Assembly (NCBI RefSeq): GCF_003815715.1
Contig: NZ_CP033922.1
Span: forward strand, 930,001 to 994,000
Length of the DNA stretch: 64,000 nt
Direction: 5' to 3'
Origin: Chryseobacterium sp. G0162
GTDB taxonomy: Bacteria > Bacteroidota > Bacteroidia > Flavobacteriales > Weeksellaceae
The stretch's first letter is position 1, and the number at the start of each line of letters is the position of its first letter. A program made the translations under genes and the position numbers. Of the stretch, positions 34,072-42,413 are shown piece after piece. Below the pieces are notes generated by a model. It was not told where the DNA came from, did not search any database, and was given only the letters and a program-made list of their open reading frames with translations.

Positions 34072-37000
34072 ATGGCAAAAAAAGGCGTTTTAAGAATCTC
34101 CGGCAATACTTCTCCTAAAACAGGAGAAAAAACCTTCTATAAAGTAACAGAATGGTATCCTGATACCCCTGCTAATGAAAAAAATGAAGCTCTTGTCACC
34201 TGGGAATTGTTCAGGAAAAGGCCGGATGGGCAGTTTACCACTACTAACATTAAGAAAAAAGTCGGAGAATTTACTTTTGGCAAAGATTCCTGGCAGGAAA
34301 CTTTCAGAGTTGAAGGGTATCTTAATAGCCCTGAAGGTAAGGAACCTATGTCTATTATTGTACAGCCTCAAAAAAATGAGCAGCAGCCTTCCACAGAAAA
34401 AAATATTCTTGAGGTAAAACTCACTTTTCAGGATGGAACAGCTGTCAATAAAAAACTAAGCTATAAAGATCGCCTGACAGCAACAGCTAAATGCCAGGGT
34501 CTGGAAGGAGAACATATTGTCTTTACCTTATGGGAAGATGATGAAAATGGTGATGGGCACAATAACAAAAATCAATCTATCGTAAAATCTCCTCCCGTAC
34601 TGGTGGATAGCCAGGGAAATGCCCGTTGGAATTTTACACTTCTTAATACTTATATTGCTCTTGCCAATCAAAGGGAAGATGATAAAAAGCAGCATGAATA
34701 TTATGTGACAGCAGAATATAATGGAAAACTGAAAGCTTCAGATAATGCTACTGCTGACAATCCGGAATATAAAGCTCCTGCTGCACCGTCCAGACAACCC
34801 AATGCTCCGAAACCTCAGCCTAATCCCAATTCTCCAAAAGGATCCACCAGACCTAATTCTCCTAATAACCAGCCAGATAAGAAAGGAGTAATTACCCAGG
34901 TAAAACTAACGGATAAAAACGGTAAAGAATTTGGCAAAAATCCTAAATATGGAGAAACCATAATCGTCCATATAGAATCAAAAAATCTTGTAGGCAAAAA
35001 ATATATTCTTAAAATATGGGAACATGACCTTATAGGAGATAATGACCTGTTATATAGTCATGAGCATACTTTCCTGGCTGATAAAATAAACCTTTCTATG
35101 CCACTCACTCCTGCTATGCAAAAAACGGGAGAAGTAGGAAACAATCCGAGAAACCCTGATAGTGGTGAATATTGGAAAGGAGGACAACAGGAAATCTTTG
35201 CAGAAGTTATCTTCCTGAATCTTTCATCCAAGTCTCAGACTATTGATGTGGATATTATTGAAGCTCCGAAACCACAAAATAATGGAACGACCCCAAGTGG
35301 AGTACAAAATCAGCCAAAAGCTGATCCAAAAAATTGTGGCGGGAAATTCTGTATTGACAAAAACTCTCCGCCTAGCGAACTGATAAGAGAAATCAATATC
35401 CGTTTATCCGGATTTGGAGGAAATGTACCTACGGATAAATTTACAGACCGGTCAGAGAAAATGGTGAAACAGTTTCAGAAGGATTATATGAAAGTTCCTG
35501 AAACGGGTAAAGTATGTGGAAATGTATTAAGAGCCATTGATGAGTTTTCTAAAAACTTTGATATCAGTACTACATTCTGGAACCAGATGAAGTGTGACTG
35601 CTCTACAAAAGGAAAAAAAGCAACCAGCGTTTTAAGAGGTATTCAGGAAACCAACAGCTGTGACGGATTTGGAGACGGAACCGGAAAAGGAACCTATAAA
35701 AGTACAAGTAAAACGGAAGCCTATCATAAATATGAATATCCTGGAATTCACAGATCCCTTTTATTCGGATTCAAGGCATTGCAATTCTACTTTAGTAAAC
35801 AAACGACTTACAAAATAGATCATTTTACCTCAGGATACAGATGTAGATTCAAAAACTATTCAACCACCAATCACCAGGGGAAGGCTATTGATATGCAGTT
35901 CAGTAAAGGCACTTGGGCGATTAGAGGTGAAAACAAAAAGAACCTTGTAGAATTAAGAAATATGAGGGATACTCTATTTGTTAAATATCTTGGTGCTCAA
36001 AAAGAATGGCCTAATACCAACCTATTTTCAATAGAACCTATTGACTTATTATACAATAGTAAAGGAAAAGTAAGATTTGACCATACTTTCAGCTGGATTC
36101 ACATGGATGTAAGACAGTTTGATGCTCAATATCTTGAAGATAAATATTTCTGCAAGAGCTTAACCGCTTTAAACGGAAAAAGTATTGTTCAATTAGCTAT
36201 TGAAGCAGGTTATGCCAATACCTGCAGCTGTTATTCAAGCTATCAAAGCCAGGCAGCGGCACCACAAGCTGCTGGAAGTTGTGCATGTAATAAGGATATA
36301 ACAAAAGAACAATTGAAAGGCATTGCTACAGGTGCCAGCCAAGCCAATATTGATAAATATTTCGATGGTTTCAATCAAACATTCAAGAAGTTTAATATCA
36401 ATTCCTGTTTACAAAAAATACATTTCTTAGCTCAGATTAATAAAGAATCGGAAGGTTTCAAGTATAATGTTGAGTTGGGAGACGCCGCTTATCTTGCCCC
36501 ATACAAAGGCTGGCATGGAAGAGGGTTAATTCAGTTAACAGGTAAAGAAAACTATGAAGCCTTTCAAGCTGCAATTGGAGAAGATGTAACCTCAAGTGCA
36601 GAGGCTAGAGATAAAGTTGCTAAATCTCCTTATGCTACCTATTCAGCAGGTTGGTTCTGGGACAAAAGGGCTGTTCTCAACAGTCATGCTGATAATAATG
36701 ATTTTATTTACATTTGCTATTGTGTAAACGGAGGATTCAATCATATTGACGACAGGCTTGAGAGTGTAAAAAATGGATTTGAATCATTATATTCTAAATG
36801 TACCACAAGTAAAGGAAAAACCACAGATTATAAATTTAAAGACAGTAAGGCTTACGATAATAAAAAAGCAGCTTTCGCCTGGGGACTATGGCATGATCCT
36901 CAATTTGATAAAAAAGGCTGCAAAAAAGACAAACAACTGGCCATTGAGGGTTACCAAAGAGTTGTTGATTTAACTAAAGATACTGACACCACAACGAATT

Positions 37001-37128
37001 ACTACGGAATTCAAGGTTTAAGTTACTTTTCTGATTTAGTAACCACAAAAATAGTAGACAAAAAAACAAAGAAATTTGTAAACGTAAGAAAAGCAGCTTT
37101 AAAAAGATTAAATGATTTAAAGAAATAA
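34072..37128 (+). CDS. Double peptidoglycan hydrolase effector (M15 peptidase plus GH19 domain)
   Basis: 1018 residues with no signal peptide. Residues 1-410 hold repeated beta-sandwich-like segments with a Pro/Asn/Gln-rich linker at about 235-275. A peptidoglycan-binding-like segment follows at about 425-490 (CIDKNSPPSELIREINIRLSGFGG). An M15-type D,D-peptidase has FTSGYRCRFKNYSTTNHQGKAIDMQF (about 585-610) and WIHMDVRQFD (about 676-685), supplying the His, Asp and His zinc ligands. A GH19 chitinase/lysozyme-type domain has FLAQINKESEGFKYN (catalytic Glu about residue 790) and GRGLIQLTGKENYEAFQ (about 816). The C-terminal 110 residues are unassigned. It would cut both peptide stems and glycan strands of rival cells. 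Confidence 0.85.
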   Translation: MAKKGVLRISGNTSPKTGEKTFYKVTEWYPDTPANEKNEALVTWELFRKRPDGQFTTTNIKKKVGEFTFGKDSWQETFRVEGYLNSPEGKEPMSIIVQPQKNEQQPSTEKNILEVKLTFQDGTAVNKKLSYKDRLTATAKCQGLEGEHIVFTLWEDDENGDGHNNKNQSIVKSPPVLVDSQGNARWNFTLLNTYIALANQREDDKKQHEYYVTAEYNGKLKASDNATADNPEYKAPAAPSRQPNAPKPQPNPNSPKGSTRPNSPNNQPDKKGVITQVKLTDKNGKEFGKNPKYGETIIVHIESKNLVGKKYILKIWEHDLIGDNDLLYSHEHTFLADKINLSMPLTPAMQKTGEVGNNPRNPDSGEYWKGGQQEIFAEVIFLNLSSKSQTIDVDIIEAPKPQNNGTTPSGVQNQPKADPKNCGGKFCIDKNSPPSELIREINIRLSGFGGNVPTDKFTDRSEKMVKQFQKDYMKVPETGKVCGNVLRAIDEFSKNFDISTTFWNQMKCDCSTKGKKATSVLRGIQETNSCDGFGDGTGKGTYKSTSKTEAYHKYEYPGIHRSLLFGFKALQFYFSKQTTYKIDHFTSGYRCRFKNYSTTNHQGKAIDMQFSKGTWAIRGENKKNLVELRNMRDTLFVKYLGAQKEWPNTNLFSIEPIDLLYNSKGKVRFDHTFSWIHMDVRQFDAQYLEDKYFCKSLTALNGKSIVQLAIEAGYANTCSCYSSYQSQAAAPQAAGSCACNKDITKEQLKGIATGASQANIDKYFDGFNQTFKKFNINSCLQKIHFLAQINKESEGFKYNVELGDAAYLAPYKGWHGRGLIQLTGKENYEAFQAAIGEDVTSSAEARDKVAKSPYATYSAGWFWDKRAVLNSHADNNDFIYICYCVNGGFNHIDDRLESVKNGFESLYSKCTTSKGKTTDYKFKDSKAYDNKKAAFAWGLWHDPQFDKKGCKKDKQLAIEGYQRVVDLTKDTDTTTNYYGIQGLSYFSDLVTTKIVDKKTKKFVNVRKAALKRLNDLKK

Positions 37129-37130
37129 AA

Positions 37131-38093
37131 ATGATTAAACCTATTTTATTTTTAGCAGTAATGACTCAGTTTGTTTTCTGTAAACAGGCAGACAACAATC
37201 CTATAAAAAATGACAATCTATCTTCTAAGAAAGAGGTTGAAAACCATCAACCTCTAAAAGATACTGTAAGAGGAGATTTTAATAAAGACAATAAAGTTGA
37301 TTATCTTCAGATTCTGGATAAATCACCAGAAGAAAAACAAGTTAAAATTTTCTTACAAGGTGCCAACAATAAGTTTTCGGAAACAAAATCCTTTATGGTC
37401 AATAATGATGATTTCACAGAGGTAGAAGATCCTGTCAACAATTTATTTATTTCAAGCATAAAGCCTGGTGAAATAATCGTCGGAGCTTCTTGTTGTGGAA
37501 ATTTTAAAACAACAGAAACCCACTATTACAAATTTATTAAGGATAACTGGTATTTGTATAAAACATCAATCTCAACAGTTGATGATGATTTCATTCCTAA
37601 CATTACAATGGATATGAATAATTTATCCAACAGCATTGATAATAAAACAGCGGACAATAACGATATTTACAATAAAGATATCAAGGAATCAAAAGAAAAC
37701 TCATTATCAAATTTCAGTAAATCCTTAGTATTATTGAAATCAGCAAGTAAAACCAATGCCTTAAATAAGCAAAATACGATAGATATTGAAACAATTGCTG
37801 AATGGCTTTATTTCAATCCTCTCAATGAAAATAATTTAAATGATTATAATGATATTGCCTATTATAATGCTTATACCAAAGATGGGAATCTCTCCTCTAT
37901 TTTCTTGTTAAAGGAAATCATTGAAAAATATCCAAACAGAGTTGTAGCCTATTTAAATTTAGGAGATTCATATTGGACCTTTGACAATAAAGAAAAAGCA
38001 AAAGAAGCATATCTTAAATATATTGATTTGATGAAAAGTCAGAAAAAAGATACTTCAAAAATTCCTCAAAGAGTGTACGACCGAACTAAATAA
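37131..38093 (+). CDS. Lipoprotein with TPR-like C-terminus, immunity candidate 1
   Basis: 320 residues. A lipoprotein signal (PILFLAVMTQFVFCKQ) places the lipidated Cys at about residue 17. Residues 48-70 (GDFNKDNKVDYLQIL) look like an FG-GAP/EF-like calcium loop. A Cys-Cys pair occurs in VGASCCGNFKT. A TPR-like motif lies near the end (VVAYLNLGDSYWTFDNKEKAKEAYLKYID). It begins 2 nt after the effector stop codon, the position expected for an immunity protein. The DNA is clearly more AT-rich than the effector gene. Confidence 0.75.
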   Translation: MIKPILFLAVMTQFVFCKQADNNPIKNDNLSSKKEVENHQPLKDTVRGDFNKDNKVDYLQILDKSPEEKQVKIFLQGANNKFSETKSFMVNNDDFTEVEDPVNNLFISSIKPGEIIVGASCCGNFKTTETHYYKFIKDNWYLYKTSISTVDDDFIPNITMDMNNLSNSIDNKTADNNDIYNKDIKESKENSLSNFSKSLVLLKSASKTNALNKQNTIDIETIAEWLYFNPLNENNLNDYNDIAYYNAYTKDGNLSSIFLLKEIIEKYPNRVVAYLNLGDSYWTFDNKEKAKEAYLKYIDLMKSQKKDTSKIPQRVYDRTK

Positions 38094-38114
38094 ATTAGAA
38101 ATAATATATTATAT

Positions 38115-38720
38115 ATGAATAAACTAGTATTGCCATTTGTATTTTTTGCATTGATATCATGTAAGAAAGCACCTGAACCTAATAATACAAATCAAAATGC
38201 TGTACAAGCACAGGATACCTTAGTCTCTTCAAAACCTGCCCAAGAAACTGCTGAACCAGCAAATGAAAGTTCAGCCAACACTCAATATGTCTCTCTTCCC
38301 TTTAATTATGAAGAATATAAAAAAACCTGTATACAGGAAGGCTCTCCGGACTGTTCAAAAAAATATCCGGTTTTGGGTCAATCAGAATCTGATAAAATAA
38401 TTAAAATTATAGGCATTACAGAAGGCAGCCCTGAGTCTATTTTTCAAATACAGTCCGCTTCCGGAAGCCCTATCAATATATATGTTTTGAACTTTGAAGG
38501 TGATTCTAATTCACAAGAACTGGTTACGGTAAATAATGATAAAATTATCAGCCGTCAGTCAATAGGCTACGCTATGCCTGAAGAGGAAACCTACGAAACA
38601 TTTATTATGAACCCTGATATGACTGTTGACATCTATGAAATTAGCTTTACAGACAGTTCAAATAAGAAGAAAAAGGAAAAATATAAAATTGCCACCAACG
38701 GTAAAATTTCAAAAATTTAA
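38115..38720 (+). CDS. Lipoprotein, immunity candidate 2
   Basis: 201 residues with lipobox LISCKKAPEP (Cys about residue 16), a low-complexity linker, and a domain (TQYVSLPFNYEEYKKTCIQEGSPDCSKKYPVLGQ ... NIYVLNFEGDSNSQELVTVNNDKIISRQSIGYAMPEEETYETFIMNPDMTVDIYE) of unknown family. It follows candidate 1 by 21 nt. Its placement after a peptidoglycan-hydrolase effector suggests periplasmic protection. Confidence 0.72.
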   Translation: MNKLVLPFVFFALISCKKAPEPNNTNQNAVQAQDTLVSSKPAQETAEPANESSANTQYVSLPFNYEEYKKTCIQEGSPDCSKKYPVLGQSESDKIIKIIGITEGSPESIFQIQSASGSPINIYVLNFEGDSNSQELVTVNNDKIISRQSIGYAMPEEETYETFIMNPDMTVDIYEISFTDSSNKKKKEKYKIATNGKISKI

Positions 38721-39036
38721 AATTCCCCAGGAAATATATAAGTTGATATTAAATAATCAACATCATCTGCCCTTCTCAGCATAAAAAGTACTGAGAAGGG
38801 CATTTAATCTTAGCCCTATACTGCTAAAAGGCAAAAATCCCCATAAACAGGGAATAAGTCTATTCATAAAAAAGGGTATATTGAACCCCATGAAAAAGAT
38901 AATTCCATTCTGTTTTTTTATTACTGAAACATGATGTTAAAAGCAACTGAAACCTCCAAACTCATTCTTCAGAAAATAACATTTGAAGACCATGGTCCGA
39001 TAATCATCCATCATTAAAATTCATAGCCAGCACAAT
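38721..39036. other. Gap within the lipoprotein cluster: hairpin and truncated leader-like ORF
   Basis: A 12-bp stem TGCCCTTCTCAG / CTGAGAAGGGCA with an 11-nt loop (38768-38802) follows the second lipoprotein and could end its transcript. Two short frames follow: 38890-38934 encodes MKKIIPFCFFITET then stop, which looks like the start of a lost lipoprotein signal, and 38931-39017 encodes 28 residues. Neither is convincing as a gene. Confidence 0.45.
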
Positions 39037-39582
39037 ATGAACATAAAAAAAATTGTACTTATAGTGTTCATTTTAGGAATGCTTTCCTGTAATAAATCCA
39101 TGGAAAATAAGCCTATGACAACGGAAGAAAAAATCAATACCCGAGACAGTACGGCTGTTCAGGGCTACTTTCAGCAGATCATGAACCATCGGATTAAAGA
39201 TACGATATCCGGAACCTGGAAAGCTCTATCTACTTATCAGTTTGAGCTATTCAAGATGAAGTTAGAAACTGTAAAAAACAATGACAGTGTAACAGGAACT
39301 TACCAGTTTACTGCTGAAGGAAAGTTGGAGCAAGGCATTATGACCGGAATCATAACCGATGGAAAGATGATAGTAGAATTTTACAACCCTTCCAATCCTA
39401 ATGCCCGTAAAGGGAAAGCAGAGCTTTCAAGCTGGAATGCGAATTACGATGAAATGGTGTGGCAGTTGATACAATCCTCTGAACAATCTTCCATTCCTGA
39501 AATTTGCAATTTGTACAAAGATGTTCCAAAACCAATCAGAGGGTACCATTTCATAGGCAGAAAAAAACCATTTACAAGATAA
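39037..39582 (+). CDS. Lipoprotein, immunity candidate 3
   Basis: 181 residues with lipobox GMLSCNKSMEN (Cys about residue 18). The central region (DTISGTWKALSTYQFELFKMKLETVKNNDSVTGTYQFTAEGKLEQGIMTGII) repeats short glycine-turn strands, like small beta-barrel inhibitors. Family unknown. It is 16 nt before the next lipoprotein gene and probably co-transcribed with it. It is not in the same tight unit as candidates 1 and 2. Confidence 0.7.
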   Translation: MNIKKIVLIVFILGMLSCNKSMENKPMTTEEKINTRDSTAVQGYFQQIMNHRIKDTISGTWKALSTYQFELFKMKLETVKNNDSVTGTYQFTAEGKLEQGIMTGIITDGKMIVEFYNPSNPNARKGKAELSSWNANYDEMVWQLIQSSEQSSIPEICNLYKDVPKPIRGYHFIGRKKPFTR

Positions 39583-39598
39583 TTATAACCCATTATTA

Positions 39599-40078
39599 AT
39601 GAAAAAGATAAGCGTAATTGCTATTACTTTATTCCTGATGACAGGATGTAAAAACGATCCAAAACAATCGGTCAACGAAACAGAGGCTATACAGAAAGAC
39701 AGCTCTGTAGCAAAAGTACCGGTAGCAGAAAAACTCACTGAAGAAAGCAAGGAAATTCCTACATTAAAAGAATGTACGGAAAAAACGGTTGAGTATGAAA
39801 CGCAGCAGGAATGTCTTTTCCCTAAAAATACAATGGCAGAGGTATACCGGAAAACGATTAAGGAAAAAGAAGTGGAAAAAGCAGACCTTCTTCTTGCAGA
39901 ATTACCAAAACAAAGCAATGAAAAAGAAATTCATCAGGATGGTCTGGAAACCATTACCTATAAAGTATCTCCCAATAAAGTTGAAATTGAATTCTTATTT
40001 GCTGGTGGCATTACCACTCTTGAATTGGAGCAGAAAGAGGACCATGTAAAAAGAACGATCATTCACAGCGCTGATTAA
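39599..40078 (+). CDS. Lipoprotein, immunity candidate 4
   Basis: 159 residues with lipobox FLMTGCKNDPKQ (Cys about residue 17), a charged linker and a domain with ECTEKTVEYETQQECLFPKNTMAEVYRKTIKEKEVEK, whose two Cys could form a disulfide. Family unknown. It is the last gene of the island; the tyrA attenuator begins 91 nt later. Confidence 0.7.
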   Translation: MKKISVIAITLFLMTGCKNDPKQSVNETEAIQKDSSVAKVPVAEKLTEESKEIPTLKECTEKTVEYETQQECLFPKNTMAEVYRKTIKEKEVEKADLLLAELPKQSNEKEIHQDGLETITYKVSPNKVEIEFLFAGGITTLELEQKEDHVKRTIIHSAD

Positions 40079-40168
40079 GAACCACTCCAAACAACGCTTG
40101 ATAATAGAATCCTTCAATTCACTTCAAAAAGATATCATAAAAAATTCTCAACTTTAAAAAATATTTTT

Positions 40169-40176
40169 TAATTTTG
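40169..40176 (+). promoter_or_regulatory. -7 box of the tyrA leader
   Basis: TAATTTTG, an exact TAnnTTTG match. The leader start codon follows after CTTT, a 4-nt gap identical to that at the ilv leader 1 and at dnaG. The -33 element is weak (a TTC 21 nt upstream). Confidence 0.6.
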
Positions 40177-40180
40177 CTTT

Positions 40181-40237
40181 GTGAATTTTAACAACGGAAC
40201 ATATTATTATAGAATTTTTAACTCAGATCTGGGATAG
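40181..40237 (+). CDS. tyrA leader peptide (18 aa, Tyr-Tyr-Tyr)
   Basis: A GTG-started frame encoding MNFNNGTYYYRIFNSDLG then TAG. Three consecutive Tyr codons (TAT TAT TAT) and two Phe codons lie upstream of a strong terminator and of prephenate dehydrogenase, whose product leads to tyrosine. The bases GGATAGGGATT overlapping the stop codon (40232-40242) pair imperfectly with the first terminator arm AAACCTCGTCC (40260-40270), giving a candidate antiterminator. GTG start and leaderless position make the start less certain than the frame. Confidence 0.7.
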   Translation: MNFNNGTYYYRIFNSDLG

Positions 40238-40260
40238 GGATTCTTATGAACATAATTTAA

Positions 40261-40287
40261 AACCTCGTCCTAGGACGAGGTTTTTTT
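40261..40287 (+). terminator. tyrA attenuator terminator
   Basis: A perfect 22-nt palindrome (half-site AACCTCGTCCT) followed by a run of T, located 23 nt after the leader stop codon and 20 nt before the tyrA start. As it precedes the gene, it acts as a conditional terminator, not an end-of-gene one. Confidence 0.85.
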
Positions 40288-40307
40288 ATTTAAAAAAATT
40301 TAGAAAG

Positions 40308-41150
40308 ATGAAAATAAGTATTATTGGAGTAGGATTAATCGGAGGTTCAATGGCCTTGAAATTGAGAGAAAAAAACATCGCCAGCTTCATCTATGGAATT
40401 GATAACAGCAAACAGCATATTGACGAAGCATTGGATTTAAAAATAATTGATGCCGAAACAAATCTGCAACAGGGAGTGAAAGATTCAGATCTTATTATCC
40501 TGGCCATTCCTGTAGATGCTGCAAGAAAACTGTTGCCCAATGTTTTGGATCTTGTATCAGACCATCAAACCGTTATGGATGCCGGATCTACCAAAGCAGG
40601 AATTGTGGGTGCCGTTAAAAACCATCCTAAACGATCAAGATTTGTAGCCTTTCACCCTATGTGGGGTACCGAAAATAATGGACCAAAATCTGCCATTGCT
40701 GAAAGTTTCTCTGGCAAAGCCGGAGTAATCTGCAACAAAGAAGAATCCGCAGAAGATGCACTGAACATCGTTGAAGGTATTGTGAATGCTCTTGAAATGC
40801 ACACCATTTATATGAATGCTGAAGACCATGACATCCACACGGCTTATATTTCCCATATCTCTCACATCACCTCTTATGCCCTGGCCAATACCGTCCTGGA
40901 AAAGGAACGCGAAGAAGAAACCATCTTCCAGCTTGCCAGTTCCGGATTCTCAAGTACGGTTCGTCTTGCCAAATCACACCCTGAAATGTGGGTTCCCATT
41001 TTTAAGCAAAACAAAGAAAATGTATTAGATGTTTTGAATGAACATATTACCCAGCTGAGAAAATTCAAATCTGCTTTAGAAAAAGAAAACTATGAATATC
41101 TTGAAGAATTGATTACCAATGCGAATAGAATCAGAGGGATATTAAGGTAA
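40308..41150 (+). CDS. tyrA: Prephenate dehydrogenase
   Basis: 280 residues. It oxidatively decarboxylates prephenate to 4-hydroxyphenylpyruvate for tyrosine synthesis. The NAD fold starts ISIIGVGLIGGSMALKLREK, and catalytic His and nearby residues are in FVAFHPMWGTENNGPKSA (about residue 115) and AYISHISHITSYALAN (about 185). It lacks fused chorismate mutase and ACT domains. Regulation is by the upstream Tyr leader attenuator. It appears monocistronic, ending at a 14-bp terminator at 41195. Confidence 0.93.
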   Translation: MKISIIGVGLIGGSMALKLREKNIASFIYGIDNSKQHIDEALDLKIIDAETNLQQGVKDSDLIILAIPVDAARKLLPNVLDLVSDHQTVMDAGSTKAGIVGAVKNHPKRSRFVAFHPMWGTENNGPKSAIAESFSGKAGVICNKEESAEDALNIVEGIVNALEMHTIYMNAEDHDIHTAYISHISHITSYALANTVLEKEREEETIFQLASSGFSSTVRLAKSHPEMWVPIFKQNKENVLDVLNEHITQLRKFKSALEKENYEYLEELITNANRIRGILR

Positions 41151-41194
41151 AGCTATTTTATCAGTTCTGTTTTAAAAACAAAATATTCAAGAGA

Positions 41195-41234
41195 AAAAGT
41201 CATAAAACTTTACTACTAAGGTTTTATGACTTTT
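41195..41234. terminator. Bidirectional terminator between tyrA and a convergent gene
   Basis: A 14-bp stem AAAAGTCATAAAAC / GTTTTATGACTTTT with a 12-nt loop. It serves tyrA and the minus-strand gene ending at 41273. Confidence 0.8.
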
Positions 41235-41272
41235 GCTATTAAGAACTCTCTAAAAGCTGGCTCTTTCTTACT

Positions 41273-41944
41273 TTAAAACTTCATCATCATTCCCACACCA
41301 TTTCTGTCATTAAGCACATAATAATCAGGCTTAAACCTTTTGATATCGGCAGTCCTGTAATCATTGATAGCGTTTTTCATCTGTGAATGTCCCACCAATT
41401 TAAGAACAACACCAGCACCTATCAGCCCAATAACAAGTGGTACTGAAGATCCTGTACTTTCCCCATTCTTTAAGCCACTCGTTGTATTCGTGTCCGACTT
41501 TGAGAGATTCAATATTCCTCCAACCACAAAACAGGCTGCACCACCTGCAACAAGAGCTGTCCCAATGTTATTTACAGTTCTTCCTTTCTTATACTGCACA
41601 TTATTGGTCTGAATCAGGTATTCTTTGATCTCTTTTTTAGAGGTCAGTTTAGGAGCTTCAGTATTTTTAACAGTTCCGGCAAGGTGTTCTTCAGATACAT
41701 TTCCTATCACAGCCTTCCCATCTTCCTGGATTCCTTTTACAGAATTGTCATAAAGAAACTCCTCCGCTCCATTCTGAGCATTGGTATAGGTAACTTTTCC
41801 CTTGCTATAGGTTAATTTAGTATAAAATATCTTCTGATTATCTTGGGTAATAATGATCCCTTTTGCTGAAGATTCCGGAATACTGATCTGTGAATATACA
41901 GCCAATGATGATACAATAAACAGAAGGGTTAAGGCTTTTTTCAT
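41273..41944 (-). CDS. Hypothetical membrane-associated secreted protein, 223 aa
   Basis: A signal peptide (LTLLFIVSSLAVYSQISIPE) is followed by a beta-rich domain (GIIITQDNQKIFYTKLTYSKGKVTYTNAQNGAEEFLYD) and two hydrophobic segments (IGTALVAGGAACFVVGGIL; VPLVIGLIGAGVVLKLVGH). The C-terminus is basic and short (FKPDYYVLNDRNGVGMMMKF). No family is recognised. It is convergent with tyrA and followed upstream by the DUF2089 gene on the opposite strand. Confidence 0.65.
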   Translation of the reverse strand: MKKALTLLFIVSSLAVYSQISIPESSAKGIIITQDNQKIFYTKLTYSKGKVTYTNAQNGAEEFLYDNSVKGIQEDGKAVIGNVSEEHLAGTVKNTEAPKLTSKKEIKEYLIQTNNVQYKKGRTVNNIGTALVAGGAACFVVGGILNLSKSDTNTTSGLKNGESTGSSVPLVIGLIGAGVVLKLVGHSQMKNAINDYRTADIKRFKPDYYVLNDRNGVGMMMKF

Positions 41945-42114
41945 ATTAATTAGTTTTCGGCAAAAATATTTGATTTTGTTTTAATAGCCAATACTTTTAT
42001 TTACCTTAATAAGAAATTAATATACTCTTCATTTTTACAAGCATTTTTTAATTTTATTAAAAATAATTTTAACTTTATTAAAAATATTATTACTTTAGTA
42101 AAAAAATAAATTCA

Positions 42115-42387
42115 ATGAAGTTACCGATAGTCTGCCCAAGCTGTGATAGCACACTTAATGTAAGCCAGATGAAATGCCCAAGTTGTAAAACGGAAGTAAG
42201 TGGAGATTATGAACTTCCTGTTCTGCTTAAACTCAATCGTGATGAGCAGGATTTTGTACTCAATTTCTTCCTGTCTAGTGGAAGCATTAAAGAAATGGCT
42301 AAACAAGCAGGTCTATCCTATCCTACGATGAGAAATAAAATGGATGATCTGATCACAAAGGTGGAACAATTGAAAAATAAACTATAA
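42115..42387 (+). CDS. DUF2089-family zinc-ribbon/HTH protein
   Basis: 90 residues. Two CPSC motifs (VCPSCDSTL and KCPSCKTEV) form a zinc ribbon, followed by a helix-turn-helix-like segment (SGSIKEMAKQAGLSYPTMRNKMDDLITKVEQL). This is the DUF2089 pattern. It is probably a DNA-binding regulator of the following membrane and hydrolase genes, which start 26 nt later. An AT-rich promoter region lies upstream. Confidence 0.85.
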   Translation: MKLPIVCPSCDSTLNVSQMKCPSCKTEVSGDYELPVLLKLNRDEQDFVLNFFLSSGSIKEMAKQAGLSYPTMRNKMDDLITKVEQLKNKL

Positions 42388-42413
42388 ATAACAACCTGTA
42401 AACTCAATTCATA

